Below are positions 42,286-53,658 of a stretch of DNA of 64,000 nucleotides, in pieces. Position 1 is the stretch's first letter, and every line of letters starts with the position of its first letter. The stretch is from positions 1 to 64,000 of the forward strand of contig DATFOK010000105.1 in assembly GCA_035265665.1 (NCBI GenBank). Direction: 5' to 3'. The notes under the pieces are model-generated. The model was not told where the DNA came from and did no database searches. It saw only the letters and a program-made list of their open reading frames with translations. A program made the translations under genes and the position numbers. The stretch comes from DASUPK01 sp035265665. GTDB lineage: Bacteria; Actinomycetota; Thermoleophilia; Solirubrobacterales; 70-9.

Positions 42286-43365
42286 TTGGCATTCCTCGAT
42301 TCCGAACAAGACGAGCTGGTCCTCGAGGACGAGCCGCCCGAGCGCCCTCGGCGCAGGGTCGGGGGGCCCCAAAGGCGACGGCAGCAGTTCCTCGTCCGAC
42401 GCCTGATCGGCGTCGGGGTGGGCCTGGCATTCCTGATCCTGATCGTGATCGCGTTTCGAGGCTGCCTCGAGGCCCGCTCGGACCGGGGCCTGCGCAACTA
42501 CGACTCGGACGTCGCGACGATCATGCAGCAGTCCGAGCAGAGCGGAAGGGACTTCTTCAACCTGCTCAACAGAACCGGCGGGACCTCGAGCTCGCTCGAT
42601 GCGCAGCAGGAGGTCCTGCGGCAGCGGGACACCTCTCAGACGCTCCTCGATCGCGCCGACGACATTGATGCGCCGGGCCAGATGGACGACGCGCAGAACG
42701 CGGTGATCCAGACACTGACGTTACGCCGCGACGCCCTGAGCTCGATCGCGGAGAGCGTCCCCCAGGCCACCGCCCGGACCCAGACGGGCAACGCGATCAC
42801 AGCGATCACCAACGCGATGGGCTCGCTCTACGCGAGTGACGTGCTCTGGACGCAGATCGCCAAGCCCGAGATCGAAAACGTCCTCGAGGACGAGGGTGTG
42901 GACGCGACACCACTGCCCAACGGGAGATTCATGCCGGCCAACGCCACGGACTTCCTGAACCAGACCACCCTCGTCACCAAGCTCAATGCGCTCACCGGGC
43001 AGACCGCGACGACCGGGGGGGTTCACGGCCTGCAGCTCGACTCGACCACGATCGGCGGCCAGACCCTGACCCCGGACTCGACCAACACGGTCCCGGCGGA
43101 CGCCCAGGAGATCGACATCCAGCTGACCAATTCGGGCGACAGCGACGAGACCGGGATCACCGTGACCGTCACCCTGGGCGGCAACGAGCTCACCGGCCAG
43201 CTGCAGGCGCTGAGCGCCGGTGAGCAGGGGACCGTGACGATCCCACTGACCACCAAGCCGACGCCGGGTACGGACACGACGCTGGAGGTCGTGGTCAATC
43301 CGGTCGCCGGCGAGCAGATCACCACCAACAACACGTCCACGTACACGGTCGTCTTCGGCTCCTGA
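42286..43365 (+). CDS. Membrane-anchored protein with CARDB-like extracellular domain
   Basis: A 359-residue protein: an acidic then basic N-terminus, one helix at about residues 40-60 (IGVGVGLAFLILIVIAF), a helical region (SDRGLRNYDSDVATIMQQ) and a C-terminal beta-sandwich (IDIQLTNSGDSDETGITV, GTVTIPLTTKPTPG) like CARDB/Ig domains. Function is unknown. TTG 42286 gives the MAFLDSE start that I recall as typical for the family. It is co-translated with pheA (TGATG). Confidence 0.8.
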   Translation: MAFLDSEQDELVLEDEPPERPRRRVGGPQRRRQQFLVRRLIGVGVGLAFLILIVIAFRGCLEARSDRGLRNYDSDVATIMQQSEQSGRDFFNLLNRTGGTSSSLDAQQEVLRQRDTSQTLLDRADDIDAPGQMDDAQNAVIQTLTLRRDALSSIAESVPQATARTQTGNAITAITNAMGSLYASDVLWTQIAKPEIENVLEDEGVDATPLPNGRFMPANATDFLNQTTLVTKLNALTGQTATTGGVHGLQLDSTTIGGQTLTPDSTNTVPADAQEIDIQLTNSGDSDETGITVTVTLGGNELTGQLQALSAGEQGTVTIPLTTKPTPGTDTTLEVVVNPVAGEQITTNNTSTYTVVFGS

Positions 43366-44234
43366 TGAGCGGCACGACGGTGCGGGTTACCTACCTGGGG
43401 CCGCCGGGGACCTTCAGCGAGGACGCCCTGAGAGCGGCGGTCGGCGACGAGGTCGTCGAGGCGATCCCGTCCGCCTCGGTCTACGACGCGATCATCGCCC
43501 TCCGCGAGGGCGCGGCGGACCGGGCTCTCGTGCCGTTCGAGAACTCGATCGAGGGCGCGGTCACCGCCACCCTCGACACGCTCGCCTTCGATGCCGACGG
43601 GCTCACCCTCGTCGGCGAGTACGACCTGCCCATCCGCCACTGCCTGATCGCCCGTGATCGGATTCCGCTCGAGCGCATCGAGGTCGTGCTCTCCCACCCG
43701 CAGGCGAGCGCCCAGTGCGCCCGCTTCATCCGCGAGAGCCTGCCACAGGCGGAGGTCCGAGCCGCGCCCAGCACGGCCGAGGCCGTGAGGAGCGTGGCCG
43801 AGTCCGACCGTCCCTGGGCCGCGCTCGGCGCGGAGTCGGCCGCTCGGCTCTACGGGGCCGCGATTCTGCGGCACGGCGTCGAGGACGAGGCCGACAACAT
43901 CACCCGGTTCGTCTGGGTAGCGCGCGAAGGGACGAAGCCGTCCGGCTCGGGGCCGTGGCGGACCTCGCTGGTCTTCTCCGAGCTCGGCGAGGACCATCCG
44001 GGCGCCCTCGTCGACGCCCTGCGCGTCTTCTCGAGCCGTGAGGTGAACCTGACCCGGATCGAATCGCGGCCGCTACGCCGCGGCCTCGGCCGCTACCAGT
44101 TCTTCCTGGACATCGAGGGCGCCGCGGACGATGAGCCGCTCGCCTCCGCACTCGAGGACCTTCGCTCCAAGGCCGAGACCGTCCGCGTGCTCGGCAGCTG
44201 GCCGACCGCGGCACCGCCCGGAGTTCCCGGGTAG
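43365..44234 (+). CDS. pheA: Prephenate dehydratase
   Basis: A 289-residue enzyme converting prephenate to phenylpyruvate. The catalytic domain opens TYLGPPGTFSEDALRAA, has VPFENSIEGAVTATLD and the catalytic DNITRFVWVAR. A C-terminal ACT domain (about 200-280) carries HPGALVDALRVFSSREVNL and IESRPLRRGLGRYQFFLD, the phenylalanine feedback site. It follows the CARDB-like gene with a 1-nt overlap, an unrelated functional pair. Confidence 0.96.
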   Translation: MSGTTVRVTYLGPPGTFSEDALRAAVGDEVVEAIPSASVYDAIIALREGAADRALVPFENSIEGAVTATLDTLAFDADGLTLVGEYDLPIRHCLIARDRIPLERIEVVLSHPQASAQCARFIRESLPQAEVRAAPSTAEAVRSVAESDRPWAALGAESAARLYGAAILRHGVEDEADNITRFVWVAREGTKPSGSGPWRTSLVFSELGEDHPGALVDALRVFSSREVNLTRIESRPLRRGLGRYQFFLDIEGAADDEPLASALEDLRSKAETVRVLGSWPTAAPPGVPG

Positions 44235-44284
44235 GTGGCGGCCGAAGCAGGCGGGAAGCACCCGGCGTCAGTTGGGGGCTCGTC

Positions 44285-44290
44285 TACAAT
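44285..44290 (+). promoter_or_regulatory. Putative -10 element for the HNH nuclease gene
   Basis: TACAAT ends 10 nt before the ATG at 44301. If used, the transcript would have almost no leader. It also supports ATG 44301 over the upstream GTG 44235. No -35 match is seen. Confidence 0.35.
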
Positions 44291-44300
44291 CGCCCGGGAA

Positions 44301-44987
44301 ATGGGCAACGGGGCCACGGTGCGTGATTCGGCCGCGGGGTTTGTGGCGGCCGGTAATGTCGGGCCGGCGAGCGGCCGGGCATCGCGAAACGGCCACAACC
44401 CCGCCCATCTGAACGGCAACGGCGCCTCCCCTGACGCAGATGCGGAGGGTGAGGTAGGGGTAGCAGCGCTCCGCCGCCTGACCAGGGGGCGCGTGCTGGT
44501 TCTCAACGCGAGCTATGAGCCGCTCAACGTCTGCACGGTCCGCCGGGCGCTGGTCCTGATCCTGAAGGAGAAGGCCGAGGTGCTCGAGCGCGGCGACGAC
44601 GTGCTGCGCTCGGAGACGATGAGGATTGACCGGCCCGAGGTCATCCGCCTGATCACCTTCGTCCGCGTCCCGCGCGACACCCACCGACGCCGCATCACCC
44701 GCAAGGCCGTGCTCGCCCGCGACGGCTGGACCTGCCAGTACTGCGGCTCGGACAGGCACAGCCTCACCGTCGACCACGTCATTCCGCGCAGCCGCGGAGG
44801 CGAGTCGGTCTGGGAGAACATCGTCGCCTCCTGCGCGCCTTGCAACCGCAAGAAGGGCAACCGGCTTCCGCAGGAGATCCGCATGCACCCGAGGCGCAGG
44901 CCCCGCCCGCCGGGACCGACCGTCTTCATCCGGATCGCCGCGCCGCGGACTCCGGACACCTGGGAGCCGTACCTTTTAGCCGCTTGA
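44301..44987 (+). CDS. HNH endonuclease family protein
   Basis: About 228 residues. A low-complexity N-terminal stretch precedes RVLVLNASYEPLNVCTVRRA, the usual opening of this actinobacterial HNH family. The nuclease core has RDGWTCQYCGSDRHSLTVDH, VIPRSRGGESVWENIVASC and CNRKKGNRLP, with the two CxxC zinc pairs and the HNH residues intact. Cellular role unknown; the family is widespread and not tied to a mobile element here. Start from GTG 44235 is also possible. Confidence 0.9.
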   Translation: MGNGATVRDSAAGFVAAGNVGPASGRASRNGHNPAHLNGNGASPDADAEGEVGVAALRRLTRGRVLVLNASYEPLNVCTVRRALVLILKEKAEVLERGDDVLRSETMRIDRPEVIRLITFVRVPRDTHRRRITRKAVLARDGWTCQYCGSDRHSLTVDHVIPRSRGGESVWENIVASCAPCNRKKGNRLPQEIRMHPRRRPRPPGPTVFIRIAAPRTPDTWEPYLLAA

Positions 44988-44989
44988 GT

Positions 44990-45498
44990 TCAGCGCCTGG
45001 CGGGCTCGAACAGGATGGCGGTCACCACGGGTCGCGACTCCGGAGCGGGCTGGTCGACGCTCGAATAGGGCCGGTTGAGCAGGTGGCCCCGATGGACGAG
45101 TGTGGCGGAGCCGCCACCGTCGAGGTTGATCGCGTTCTCGCAACCGAAGGTGATCATGAGGCGAGCAAGCTCAGGAAGATCGAGGCCCGCGTCCACGCCT
45201 GTCCGACGGCCGTCGCAGGCGACCGCAAACAGCTCCGTTCGGCTTAGCCTGAGGGCACAGCGCGGGTGGCGGTCGGCCGTGATGTCCGAGTCGAACTGCG
45301 ACGCACCCGCGGAGAAGCCCTCCCGGTCCTCGCCATCCACGAGTGAGCGGCCGGCCGTGACGAGCATCGGACCGGCCGTGACGAGATCGCCAGTACATTC
45401 GTGCTCGCGCGTTGATACCGCACCAGGTAGACCGTGGTCTCCTGCCCGTCGTGCAGCCGGACGCGTGTGAGCTCGTAGTTGATGCCGTCGCCCCGCAT
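44990..45498 (-). pseudogene. Decayed phosphodiester glycosidase (NAGPA-like)
   Basis: Two pieces of one gene lie in different frames. The N-terminal piece (ATG 45498) reads GINYELTRVRLHDGQETTVY, LVRYQRASTNVLAI. The C-terminal piece reads LVTAGPMLVTAGRSLVDGE, EGFSAGASQFDSDIT, VACDGRRTGVDAGLDLPELA and the catalytic-domain hallmark NAINLDGGGSATLVH. The frames switch near 45390-45410, and the central part with the NGGFF motif is missing, so about 60-100 residues seem deleted. A 14-bp direct repeat lies just downstream of the switch on the minus strand. It probably makes no active enzyme. Confidence 0.7.
45351..45385. repeat. 14-bp direct repeat inside the decayed glycosidase gene
   Basis: CCGGCCGTGACGAG occurs at 45351-45364 and 45372-45385, offset by 21 bp (seven codons), giving a duplicated LVTAG in the protein. 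It lies next to the frame switch and looks like a slippage or recombination scar. Confidence 0.6.
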
Positions 45499-45522
45499 GA
45501 CAAGTCCGGGATATCGCGCGGG

Positions 45523-48358
45523 CTATTTCCGCTTCTTCTTGCGCTCTGACGCGGCGCGCTGCTTGGCGGTCGCCGTGGGCTTCGGCTTGACCTTGGGCTT
45601 CGCCGCCTTCGCCTTGCCGGCGGCTGTGCTCTCGCTCGAGGCACGCTTCTTCGGTGCGGGCTTCGGCTTCGCCGCGGGCTTGGGCTTGGCCTTCCCCTTG
45701 GTCGGTGACTTCCCCGGCGCCTTCGAGGCCGAGGACCGTCGCCGTGGCGTCTTGGTCACTTTCGGCTCGCCGTTGCCGGCTGCCTCGGCGGCCGCCGCCT
45801 CCGCGGCGACGCTCTCCGCGGTCGGCACCTCGTCCTCGAGCGACGGGGTCTTGGCGGAGGCGCCGTTCCCATTGCCGTTCTCGGACTCGACCACCAGCGC
45901 CACCGCGCTCACCCGATCGCCCTTCTTCAGATTCATCACCCGCACGCCCTGGGTGGGCCGGCCCATGCGTGAGATTCCCTCGACGGCGTTGCGCTGCACC
46001 ATGCCGTTCTGCGAGATGAAGAGCAGTTCCTGACCCTCGCGGACGACGCGCGCCCCGGCCAGCCCGCCCTTCTTGGCGGTCAGCCTGGCGGTCAGCATCC
46101 CCTTGGCCCCGCGGCCCTTGACCGGGTACTCGACCAGCGCCGTGCGCTTGCCGTAGCCGTTCTCGGTGACGACCAGGAGGTCGCCCTTCGTGTCCGTGTG
46201 GTCGACGACGTCGAGGGACAACACCCGGTTGCCCTTGTCGGAGACGTTCATCCCCTTGACGCCAGCGGTGGCCCGGCCCATCGGCCGCGCCTGCTTCTCA
46301 CTGAAGCGGGCGGCGTGACCCGACTTGGAGACCATGATGATGTCGTCCTTGCCCGAGGTCATTCGCACCCGCACGAGCTCGTCGCCCTTGCGGATGTTGA
46401 TCGCGATGATGCCGTCGGCCCGGATCGGCGTGTCGTAGTCCTTGAACGGGGTCTTCTTGACCATCCCCTGCGCAGTGCCGAAGACGAGGTACTTGCGCTC
46501 GGAGAAGTCGCGGGTCGGGATCACCGCAGTCACCTTCTCCTTCTCCCTGAGCGGCAGGACGTTGACCAGCGCCCGGCCGCGTGAGGCTCGGCTGCCCTCC
46601 GGCAGCTCGTAGACCTTGAGGCGATAGACCTTCCCCTGGTTGGTGAAGAAGAGCAGGTAATCGTGTGTCGAACAGACGTGCAGGTGCTCGATGTAGTCGC
46701 CCTCCTTCATGTTCATGCCCTGCACGCCCCGGCCGCCGCGCCGCTGCTGCCTGTAGGTCGCGAGAGGCGTCCGCTTCGCGTAGCCGGAGGCGGTGATCGA
46801 GACGACCATCTGCTGGTCGGCGATCACGTCCTCGATGTCGAGCTCGCCCTCCGCCACGGTGATCTCGGTCCGGCGCTCGTCGCCGTAGCGATCCGCAATC
46901 TCAGAGAGCTCGGACTTGACCAGGCCGAGCACCTTGGTCTCGTCGGCGAGGATCGCGCGGAGCTCCTTGATCAGCTTGCTGAGCTCGGCGTGCTCAGTGC
47001 GGATCTTGTCGGCCTCGAGTGCAGTGAGCCGCTGCAGGCGCATGTCGAGGATCGCCTGGGCCTGTGGACGGGTGAGGGAGAACTTGTCGATCAGCCCGTC
47101 CCGGGCGACGTCGGGATCCTTGGACCCGCGGATCAACTTGATCACGGCGTCGAGGTTGTCGAGGGCGATCAGCAGCCCCTCGAGGATGTGGGCACGCGCC
47201 TCGGCGCGGGCAAGCTCGTGCTGCGTGCGCCGCGTGATGACGTCGCGCTGGTGGACGACGTAGTGGCGGATCGCCTCGAGCAGGCTGAGGGTCCGCGGGA
47301 CGCCGTCGACCAGCGCCACCATGTTGATGCCGAAGCTCTGCTGCATCTGGGTGCGCTTGTAGAGCTGGTTGAGCACGACCTTGGCGGGATCGCCGCCTCG
47401 CTTCAGCTCGATCACGATTCTCATCCCGGAGCGATCGGACTCGTCGCGGAGGTCGGAGATGCCGGTGATCTTCTTGTCGCGAACCAGGTCCGCGATCTTG
47501 GTGATCAGGCCCCCCTCGCCGCCCTTCTTGACCATGAAGGGGAGCTCGGTGACGATGATCGCCTCCTTGCCGCCCCTGAGCGGTTCCACGTGGGCCCGGG
47601 CGCGCACCCTCACCGACCCGCGGCCGGACGCGTACGCGTCACGGATGCCCTCGGTCCCCATGATGATTCCGCCGCCGGGGAAATCCGGTCCCTTGACGTG
47701 CTTCATCAGGCCCTTGAGGTCCACCTCGGGGTCGTCGATGAACGCGTTCACCGCCCCGGTGACCTCGCGCAGGTTGTGGGGTGGAATGTTGGTCGCCATC
47801 CCCACCGCGATCCCGGCCGCCCCGTTGACGAGGAGGTTGGGGAAGCGGGACGGCAGCAGCAGCGGCTCCCGTGTGCGCTCGTCGTAGTTGGGGCCGAAGT
47901 CGACCGTGTCCGCGTCGATGTCGCGCAGCATCTGAGTCGCCAGAGGGCCGAGCCGCGCTTCGGTGTATCTCATGGCCGCTGCCGGGTCGTCGTCGATCGA
48001 GCCGAAGTTGCCCTGCCCGTCGATCAGCGGGTAGCGCAGGGAGAACTCCTGCGCCATGCGGACCAGCGTGTCGTAGATCGCCGAGTCGCCGTGCGGGTGG
48101 TACTTACCCATCACCTCGCCGACGATGAAGGCGCACTTGCGGTACGGCCGGTTGGGCTGCAGCCCTAGGTCGTGCATCGCGTAGAGGACGCGCCGGTGCA
48201 CGGGCTTCAGCCCGTCTCGTACGTCTGGGAGCGCCCGGCCAACGATCACGCTCATCGCGTAGTCGAGATAGGACGAGCGCATTTCCTTCTCGAGTTCGCG
48301 GGGCTCGACGTTGCCGGTCAGGGCCTCCAAGGTGCCGCCGTCATCGGCGGGCGCGGGG

Positions 48359-48366
<8 letters not shown>
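45523..48366 (-). CDS. gyrA: DNA gyrase subunit A with basic C-terminal tail
   Basis: A 947-residue breakage-reunion subunit. Motifs: DGLKPVHRRVLYAMHD, the quinolone region GKYHPHGDSAIYDTLVRM (Ser83 and Asp87 in E. coli numbering, the sensitive-type residues), catalytic Tyr in AAMRYTEARL, and the GyrA box QRRGGRGVQGM opening the beta-pinwheel. After about residue 826 comes an acidic linker and then a Lys/Ala/Pro-rich tail of about 80 residues (KGKAKPKPAAKPKPAPKK) like histone H1, absent from most GyrA. The ATG overlaps the gyrB stop by 8 nt. Confidence 0.97.
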
Positions 48367-50845
<2,479 letters not shown>

Positions 50846-50939
50846 TCAGCTTCCTTTCAGTCCAATCAGGGGATGCCTACGACCTTCGTGACCCGGCTCG
50901 GAAAGTCCTTGCGGACAAGAGGGTCGAGGCCTCACTCAA

Positions 50940-50955
50940 GTAGACATAAGTCTAC
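50940..50955. promoter_or_regulatory. 16-bp palindrome upstream of gyrB
   Basis: GTAGAC-ATAA-GTCTAC is a perfect inverted repeat, about 95 bp before the gyrB start, in the most AT-rich gap of the window. Minus-strand TAGACT within it could be a -10, so it may be an operator overlapping the gyrBA promoter. Confidence 0.4.
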
Positions 50956-51024
50956 CAGTCGAGAGCCCCGGAAATTGCGCCAAACTCGCAAAAAGCCCCT
51001 GCAAACCGCGAATTAAATGAGGAA

Positions 51025-51333
51025 TTACAGCGGATCTGCGGAGGTGATAAATCGGAGGCCCTTCAGAGGGGTCTCGGCGGCCAGTTCCGGGCCGAGCTTG
51101 GCGAGGATCTGGGCGCCGAGCAGGTCGAGCTCCTGGGCCCAGGCAGCCGACGAGCAGGCCACCGTGACGACCCCGGCCCGCTCCGTAACCGGGCTGGTCT
51201 CGCGCGCGATCGCCTCCCCCACCGCGCCCGGCCAGGCGCTCTGCACCGCCGCCAGCAGCGTGGCGGGCTCGGCTCGCTCGAGCGCCTCCCCGATCGCCGC
51301 AGCGAGCGGCCGGGGTGTGCGCCGGCGGGTCAC
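51025..51333 (-). CDS. dciA: DciA-like DUF721 protein
   Basis: A 102-residue DUF721 protein: LAAVQSAWPGAVGEAIARET, then VTVACSSAAWAQELDLLG and AQILAKLGPE, the KH-like fold of DciA, which loads the replicative helicase in bacteria without DnaC/DnaI. Its GTG overlaps the recF stop by 4 nt, the usual dnaA-dnaN-recF-dciA-gyrB order of actinobacteria. About 180 bp of AT-richer DNA separates it from gyrB. Confidence 0.9.
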   Translation of the reverse strand: MTRRRTPRPLAAAIGEALERAEPATLLAAVQSAWPGAVGEAIARETSPVTERAGVVTVACSSAAWAQELDLLGAQILAKLGPELAAETPLKGLRFITSADPL

Positions 51334-52415
51334 GCCGCCCTCAGGGCCGGGGCGGCCGTGACCACGCCTCCCGCGACCTCGATACGGATTGCATCCGCGG
51401 CCGGGACGTGGGCGGCCTCCGTCGCGGTGATCACGGCCTGGCCGCCGCTCGCGAGCAGCGAGACGAGCAGCTCCCGGTGCGCGGGGTCGAGCTCGCTCAT
51501 CACGTCGTCGAGGAGCATCAGCGGCGCCGGCCGGCCGGCCGCCATGAGGGCGGCGCGCTCCGCGAAGAGCAGGGCGAGCAGGGCGAGGCGCTGCTGGCCC
51601 TGTGAGCCGAAGCGCCGCAGCGGCCGGCGGCCGAGGCGAAGCTCGACCTCATCGAGCTGGGGGCCGTAAGAGGTGTAGGCGCGGCCGAGGTCCTCGGCGC
51701 GGCGCCGGGCGAGCTCGGCCGCCAGCTCCTCCCGTCCGCCGGGCGCCCTGGGCCGGTAGGAGATCTCGGCCTCCGCCAGCCCCAGCCCGGAGGCGAGCTC
51801 GGCGAAGGTCTCCGCGAGCGCATCGACGGCCTCGGCCCTGGCCTCCATCAACGGCTCGGCCTCGGCCGCGAGGCGCTCATCCCAGGAGGGCAGTGATTCG
51901 GGGCCACCCAGACCGGCGCGGATTCGCTGGACCAGCGCGTTGCGCTGGGCCAGGGTGCGGCCGAAGCGGCTACGGAGGTCGGCCCGAGCCGGCCGAATCG
52001 CGCCGCAGAGGCGGTCGAGGTGGGCGCGGCGGTGCGCGGGCGAGGCCTTGACCAGCTGCAGGCGATCGGGATGAAAGACGCTCACCAGCGGCCGCTCGCC
52101 GGGGTCGCCCGCCAGCGGCCTGCCCCCCAGCAGGTGCCGCCGCTCACCCGAGCGGTCGATCGCCGCGAGCAGCCGCGAGCCGCTCGCCGGCAGGTCGAGC
52201 TCCACGCGGGCGCCCTGATCACCGAAGCGGATCAGGTCGCGATCGTTTCCGGTCCGGAACGAGCGAGCGGTGAGACCGAAATAGATGGCCTCGAGCAGGT
52301 TGGTCTTGCCGGCGCCGTTCGGGCCATGGACGACGACCACTCCAGCACCAATCGCCGTCCGGCCGTCGTCGAGGTTGCGGAACCCACGGCACTCGACTGC
52401 GCCGACGACCGACAT
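51330..52415 (-). CDS. recF: DNA replication and repair protein RecF
   Basis: A 361-residue SMC-like ATPase that helps load RecA at gaps. Walker A is VHGPNGAGKTNLLEAI, the signature region has RFGSQGQQRLALLALLFAE and Walker B is PLMLLDDVMSELDP. The ribosome site GGAGG lies in a hairpin repeat directly upstream, 10 nt before the ATG. Downstream it is coupled to dciA. Confidence 0.95.
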   Translation of the reverse strand: MSVVGAVECRGFRNLDDGRTAIGAGVVVVHGPNGAGKTNLLEAIYFGLTARSFRTGNDRDLIRFGDQGARVELDLPASGSRLLAAIDRSGERRHLLGGRPLAGDPGERPLVSVFHPDRLQLVKASPAHRRAHLDRLCGAIRPARADLRSRFGRTLAQRNALVQRIRAGLGGPESLPSWDERLAAEAEPLMEARAEAVDALAETFAELASGLGLAEAEISYRPRAPGGREELAAELARRRAEDLGRAYTSYGPQLDEVELRLGRRPLRRFGSQGQQRLALLALLFAERAALMAAGRPAPLMLLDDVMSELDPAHRELLVSLLASGGQAVITATEAAHVPAADAIRIEVAGGVVTAAPALRAA

Positions 52416-52459
52416 TAATCGGGTGCCTCCTCCGCTTCGCGTCCGGGGCCCCCTCTCAT
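52415..52459 (-). CDS. 14-codon mini-ORF bridging dnaN and recF
   Basis: The ATG at 52459 lies 3 nt after the dnaN stop; the TAA at 52417-52415 overlaps the recF ATG (TAATG). The peptide would be MRGGPGREAEEAPD. The frame runs through hairpin repeat copy 6, exactly as at the pknB-ddl junction, but the peptide differs, so the frame overlap rather than the peptide seems conserved. Confidence 0.4.
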   Translation of the reverse strand: MRGGPGREAEEAPD

Positions 52460-52460
52460 C
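52419..52460 (-). repeat. Hairpin repeat copy 6 (dnaN-recF junction)
   Basis: On the minus strand GGGGGCC pairs with GGCACCC around one mismatch, with CGC-GAA-GCG at the tip. It fills the whole gap between the dnaN stop and the recF start, and its 3' arm GGAGGAGG supplies the recF ribosome site. Confidence 0.7.
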
Positions 52461-52462
52461 AA

Positions 52463-53566
52463 CTACACGTTGAGGCGAATCGGCATCACCAGGTAGCTGA
52501 AGTCGTCCGCCCCGGCCGGCTCCAGCAGGCCCGGACGCAGCGGGGAGATCAGCTTGAGGATGACCTCGTCCGACTCGATCGACTCCAGCCCGTCCCTGAC
52601 GAACTCGGGGTTGAACCCGATCTCGAGCAGCTCACCGGAGTACGGGGCCGGCAGCGCCTCGCGGGCGTCGCCAAGGTCCGGCGTCTCGGCTGAGACGACG
52701 AGCTCCCCGTCGGAGAAGGAAAGCCGCAGGGCCGCGTTCCGCTGCGCGAGCTGGGAGACGCGCCGCGTGACCTCGAGGAGCTCGGCTCGCGGCAGCTTCA
52801 CCTCGTGCTCATAGGAGTCCGGCAGCAGCTGCTGATGGTTGGGGAACTGACCATCGATCAGCCTCGAGCTGAGTGAGGTCTGGCCGACGCGGAAGATCGC
52901 CTGGTTTCGGGTCAGCCAGACGCGCAGGGACTCCTCGCCGCCCGCCTCGATCAGGCGGGCGAGCTCCCGCAGCGCGCGGGCGGGGACGTTCGCCTCAAGC
53001 TTCTCCCCCACTGCCGCGTCGAGCTTGGTGGTCTTCACGGCGAGGCGGTAGGAGTCGGTGGCGACCATCGTCATCTGATCGCCCTCGACCGTCACCAGCA
53101 CGCCCGTGAGCACCGGTCTCGCCTCGTCCCGTGACGCCGCCCGCGCCACCCGGTTGATCGTGTCGCGCAGCGGCGCCGCCGGCAGCTCCGCCGGCTCTCC
53201 CTCGGCGTCCGGGAAGCGCGGAAAGTCGTCGGCGGGCAGGGTGCGCAGATGGAACCGGGAGGAACCGGCGCTCAGCTCGATGTCGCGCTCGGCCTCTCGC
53301 AGCGCCAGCGTCACAGAGCCCTCGGGCAGCGAGCGGACCACCTCGACCAGCAGACGTCCAGGCAGAACGACGGATCCGCCGCCCTCCATCTCACCCTCGA
53401 GGCCGACTTCGAGGCCGAGTTCCATGTCCGTCGCCCGCAGCCGGGCTTCTCCGTCAACGGTGATCAGGATCCCGGAGAGGGCCTGCAGCGCGGCGCGCGC
53501 GGAAACGGCCCTCGAAACCACGAGCAGCGCATCGAGGAGGGATTGCCTTGTGGTGTTGATCTTCAT
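52463..53566 (-). CDS. dnaN: DNA polymerase III sliding clamp (beta subunit)
   Basis: A 367-residue beta clamp of three similar domains. It opens MKINTTRQSLLDALLVVSRA and has LSGILITVDGEARLRATDME, GVLVTVEGDQMTMVATDSYR, RLIDGQFPNHQQLLP and the C-terminal FSYLVMPIRLNV. ATG 53566 is chosen from the conserved start; the frame remains open upstream through the dnaA-dnaN gap. Confidence 0.97.
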   Translation of the reverse strand: MKINTTRQSLLDALLVVSRAVSARAALQALSGILITVDGEARLRATDMELGLEVGLEGEMEGGGSVVLPGRLLVEVVRSLPEGSVTLALREAERDIELSAGSSRFHLRTLPADDFPRFPDAEGEPAELPAAPLRDTINRVARAASRDEARPVLTGVLVTVEGDQMTMVATDSYRLAVKTTKLDAAVGEKLEANVPARALRELARLIEAGGEESLRVWLTRNQAIFRVGQTSLSSRLIDGQFPNHQQLLPDSYEHEVKLPRAELLEVTRRVSQLAQRNAALRLSFSDGELVVSAETPDLGDAREALPAPYSGELLEIGFNPEFVRDGLESIESDEVILKLISPLRPGLLEPAGADDFSYLVMPIRLNV

Positions 53567-53658
53567 CGCCGGTTCTTGAGTGTCTCTAGGAGTAGTAAGG
53601 GTTGTGGACGGCGTGGATATGTGGAGAACCTCCTCTTCGATTCTTTCAGTCGATTCGG
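53567..53658. other. dnaA-dnaN intergenic region with three DnaA-box-like 9-mers (possible part of oriC)
   Basis: Three contiguous 9-mers resemble the DnaA box in the TGTGGAtaa orientation: TGTGGACGG (53603-53611), CGTGGATAT (53612-53620) and TGTGGAGAA (53620-53628), with 7, 7 and 8 matches of 9. Actinobacterial oriC usually lies here, but this gap is only 92 bp, much shorter than usual, so it could be a minimal origin, a DnaA autoregulation site, or one part of a split origin. Confidence 0.5.
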
